Part shown: piece by piece, positions 62,136-64,000 of the stretch | Position numbering within the stretch: the stretch's first letter is position 1 | Layout of the letters: every line of letters starts with the position of its first letter | Assembly: GCA_900555635.1 (NCBI GenBank) | Contig: USLU01000003.1 | Span: 62,001-126,000 of the forward strand | From: an uncultured Bacteroides sp. | GTDB taxonomy: Bacteria > Bacteroidota > Bacteroidia > Bacteroidales > Bacteroidaceae | Length of the DNA stretch: 64,000 nucleotides | Direction: 5' to 3' | The notes under the pieces: generated by a model | What the model was told of the DNA's origin: nothing | The model's input: only the letters and a program-made list of their open reading frames with translations | The model's database searches: none | Translations under genes and position numbers: made by a program

Positions 62136-64000
62136 TTACTTATTCTCGTCGAAGAACGTTAATACAGCTTTCATTAAAGCATCTCTTTCAGAATCAGTGC
62201 GAACAGACTCGAAGGGGAAACCTAACACACAAGTCTTGTAAGCACCTTTATAGGCTACGCCGGCACTTAGATTATTTTCGGAATAACGCATGATGGTGTA
62301 TGCGTCTTTGGTTGCCGGTTCAATGGCATCCGGTGCTTCTACTATGTATGAGTTCGGGTTTAACTCGTTATAGTATGAGTAATTACCGGTAAGTGCTGCG
62401 AACGGAGAAGTTACACTTTTCACTTTGCCCATAATAGCGGCCTGTCCTACGCGCCATTTATACTTCAGTATCTCTGTGGCGAATTTCTTGTCTGCTTCTT
62501 CAGCTTTAGCAAGACGGTTGTCCCATAAATCGGTTCCCACAAATGCGCCTGATACAAATATATTTCCACCTTGGTTGCAATAAGCGGTAATGGCATCTTG
62601 CATCGGCTTAGTGAAAGTCTTGAACTCTAGGGGATTGATTCCACCTCTACCCATCTTGGTTTGACATTCTTTACCTAATATGAGATCTACATACTTATAG
62701 TCATTCAAGTATATTTGTCCTTTTTCAATAACTTCATCACTACTGGAAACGAAAGAGTAACCGGCCTTTAAGATAGCTGAACCATGTACGGCAGGATAAT
62801 CAAACGTATTTCCTGCAATAACCTGTGTTTCGTAATTCCCATAACTGTCTCCGAATCCCGAAGCATCATCGTCCATCCATGGAATGGAACGGCGGTATTC
62901 TTTCATCTTACCGATATAACTGATGTCTTTTATATAAGGCACGCCATGGTCTAAATCATCAAGGAAGCCGGCTAGTAAAGTATCGGCAGGTGCAGCAGCT
63001 GTAAAATCTGCCGGTGCACTGATCCGGTTGAAGCCATTTATCACTAATACTGTACCTTTAGTATTGAAAGCACGTCCGGCTGATAAGATTTCTGAAGGGA
63101 AACTCTTACCGCCCTTGTTGACTGCTACTACTTTGTAACTGCATACAACACCTGCCGGAAGGGGGGCACGATAGCTATTCTTATCTACTAATACACCATT
63201 ATCGAAATCACCGTCATCAATACGGGTATATACGATGTATTTTTCTGCGATAGCTGTGGGTTCCAAAGGATCGGCAACCGGTTGCCAAGTCAGTTCAACT
63301 TCATTCTCATTAATTATGCGTAAAGCCATGTGGTCTACAGGAAGAGGTTGAACAACGTATTCCATCTTGTATTGTGAACAAAGGAACTGCAACATACCTT
63401 TATAGATAGCACGACTTACAGTGAAGCGGAAGCGTGGGTCCAATCCATAGCGCATATCAGCGAAGTTCTGGTGGGAAAGCAGTTCCAATAACATGGTCGG
63501 CACACGAGGTACGCGGGCTTCGTAATAAGATTGGTTCCACATACCGCGACGGGTCCAGTCCGGTTCATATTGTGTGCGGATATCCCGTACGATATTAGAT
63601 TGAATTAAATCTGTCAGTTCGTGAGACAAATAGCGCGATGCTCCGTTGGAGAATACTTTATTATATGCATCTGTATAATAGATACCTAGTGTTCCGATGA
63701 TCGAATCATTCAATGTCGTACCTGCATCGGAGTGGAAGGCAAAGGCCATATTCACCGGAATATTCAACCCTTTTTCTGTAGGATTGACCGATGAACCACC
63801 GGCGAGATAATTCACCCAAATGCCACGGCTTTTATAATCATCCGTGTAGTCGTTCTTACCACGGCTATCAGAATATATACTGTCCGGCATACCGGCCCAT
63901 TGCAACCAATAACGCGCACCCTCGCAGAAGCGGGGATACCCACTGACCTCTGGTTTGAATGAAGAATGAAGAATGGAGAATGAAGAATTGGCTGCGCTAC
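62136..64000 (-). CDS. Amidase_3-like N-acetylmuramoyl-L-alanine amidase with Fn3 domain (5' end outside window)
   Basis: The frame is open to the window edge, so the true start is beyond base 64000. The in-frame sequence upstream of 63905 continues PRFCEGARYWLQWAGMPD. The amidase_3 pattern is visible in AFAFHSDAGTT (metal His) and PTMLLELLSHQNFADM (catalytic Glu). A fibronectin-III domain follows (NENEVELTWQPVADPLEP). The long C-terminal region includes NIFVSGAFVGTDLWDN and ends with a catalase-like or flavodoxin-like fold of unknown role. It would remove stem peptides from glycan strands at the start of the salvage pathway. A REP-like sequence lies in the 5' part of the frame. Confidence 0.75.
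   Translation of the reverse strand, partial: SAANSSFSILHSSFKPEVSGYPRFCEGARYWLQWAGMPDSIYSDSRGKNDYTDDYKSRGIWVNYLAGGSSVNPTEKGLNIPVNMAFAFHSDAGTTLNDSIIGTLGIYYTDAYNKVFSNGASRYLSHELTDLIQSNIVRDIRTQYEPDWTRRGMWNQSYYEARVPRVPTMLLELLSHQNFADMRYGLDPRFRFTVSRAIYKGMLQFLCSQYKMEYVVQPLPVDHMALRIINENEVELTWQPVADPLEPTAIAEKYIVYTRIDDGDFDNGVLVDKNSYRAPLPAGVVCSYKVVAVNKGGKSFPSEILSAGRAFNTKGTVLVINGFNRISAPADFTAAAPADTLLAGFLDDLDHGVPYIKDISYIGKMKEYRRSIPWMDDDASGFGDSYGNYETQVIAGNTFDYPAVHGSAILKAGYSFVSSSDEVIEKGQIYLNDYKYVDLILGKECQTKMGRGGINPLEFKTFTKPMQDAITAYCNQGGNIFVSGAFVGTDLWDNRLAKAEEADKKFATEILKYKWRVGQAAIMGKVKSVTSPFAALTGNYSYYNELNPNSYIVEAPDAIEPATKDAYTIMRYSENNLSAGVAYKGAYKTCVLGFPFESVRTDSERDALMKAVLTFFDENK
63957..63991. repeat. GAAGAATGAAGAATGG-type repeat at window edge
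   Basis: The stretch consists of iterated GAATGAA/GAAGAATG words. It resembles short repeats that I associate with Bacteroides intergenic DNA, but here it lies in an open frame (translated HSSFSILHSSF-type) of the amidase gene. A related AATGAAGAATGAAGAA word occurs on the minus strand near 51554-51570, in the FAD oxidase gene. Confidence 0.5.

Overview
The window looks like chromosome of a gut Bacteroides species. Several things point there: three SusC/SusD outer-membrane pairs, lipoprotein signal peptides ending in Cys throughout, promoters of the Bacteroides type (TTTG at -33, TAnnTTTG at -7) rather than E. coli-like boxes, a GyrA/ParC-type subunit and a GlyRS of Bacteroidetes type, and a tyrosine-recombinase inversion module. 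I cannot fix the species from sequence alone. No rRNA, insertion sequence, CRISPR array or prophage was seen.

Layout. (1) 0.6-6.3 kb, plus strand: a SusC/SusD pair followed by a small surface glycan-binding-type lipoprotein, with no enzyme in view. (2) 6.5-29.8 kb, minus strand: a polysaccharide utilisation locus that I read as specific for beta-1,2-glucan. It holds two GH144 endo-beta-1,2-glucanases, two GH3 beta-glucosidases of the sophorose-cleaving type, two unrelated-looking SusC/SusD pairs, an endonuclease/exonuclease/phosphatase-family lipoprotein, and one membrane-anchored beta-propeller/Y_Y_Y/HTH regulator at its upstream end. A lone AT-rich lipoprotein gene of unknown function (16.5-18.2 kb) sits in the middle on the opposite strand. 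(3) 29.9-37.1 kb, minus strand: tRNA-Leu(TAG), an S41 protease, a DUF3316-type protein, ParC and a CPA2 cation/proton antiporter. (4) 37.2-38.8 kb: a predicted invertible segment bounded by 29-bp perfect inverted repeats. It carries its own tyrosine recombinase and a strong promoter. Downstream are a 955-residue S-layer-like lipoprotein and an OmpA-family protein. (5) 43.1-45.3 kb: glyS and an FKBP-type lipoprotein. (6) 45.9 kb to the right edge, minus strand: a long, tightly packed operon for peptidoglycan (MurNAc) salvage. It contains an amidase-like protein (cut by the window edge), a phosphoesterase-PQQ fusion, a glycosyltransferase, a GalT-like DUF4922 protein, a SpoIID protein, an AmpG/MurT transporter, NamZ, a D-lactate-type FAD/Fe-S oxidase broken by a frameshift, NagX, a MurK-type kinase, MurQ, and a beta-lactamase-fold/SGNH fusion.

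How the parts work together. In the glucan locus, surface SusC/D complexes would capture glucan, GH144 would cut it to oligosaccharides, and GH3 would release glucose, under one periplasm-sensing regulator. In the salvage operon, NamZ would release MurNAc, MurT would import it, MurK would phosphorylate it, and MurQ would split it to GlcNAc-6-P and D-lactate; the FAD oxidase would burn the lactate, and that gene is interrupted here. In the inversion module, the only good outward promoter points left, away from the S-layer gene and towards the antiporter. As assembled, the S-layer gene therefore looks OFF, and flipping the segment would place the promoter in front of it. The most unusual observations are this possible two-way switch, the broken lactate arm of the salvage operon, the GalT-like protein inside it, the orphan AT-rich lipoprotein, and two intergenic arrays with a period of about 22 bp.
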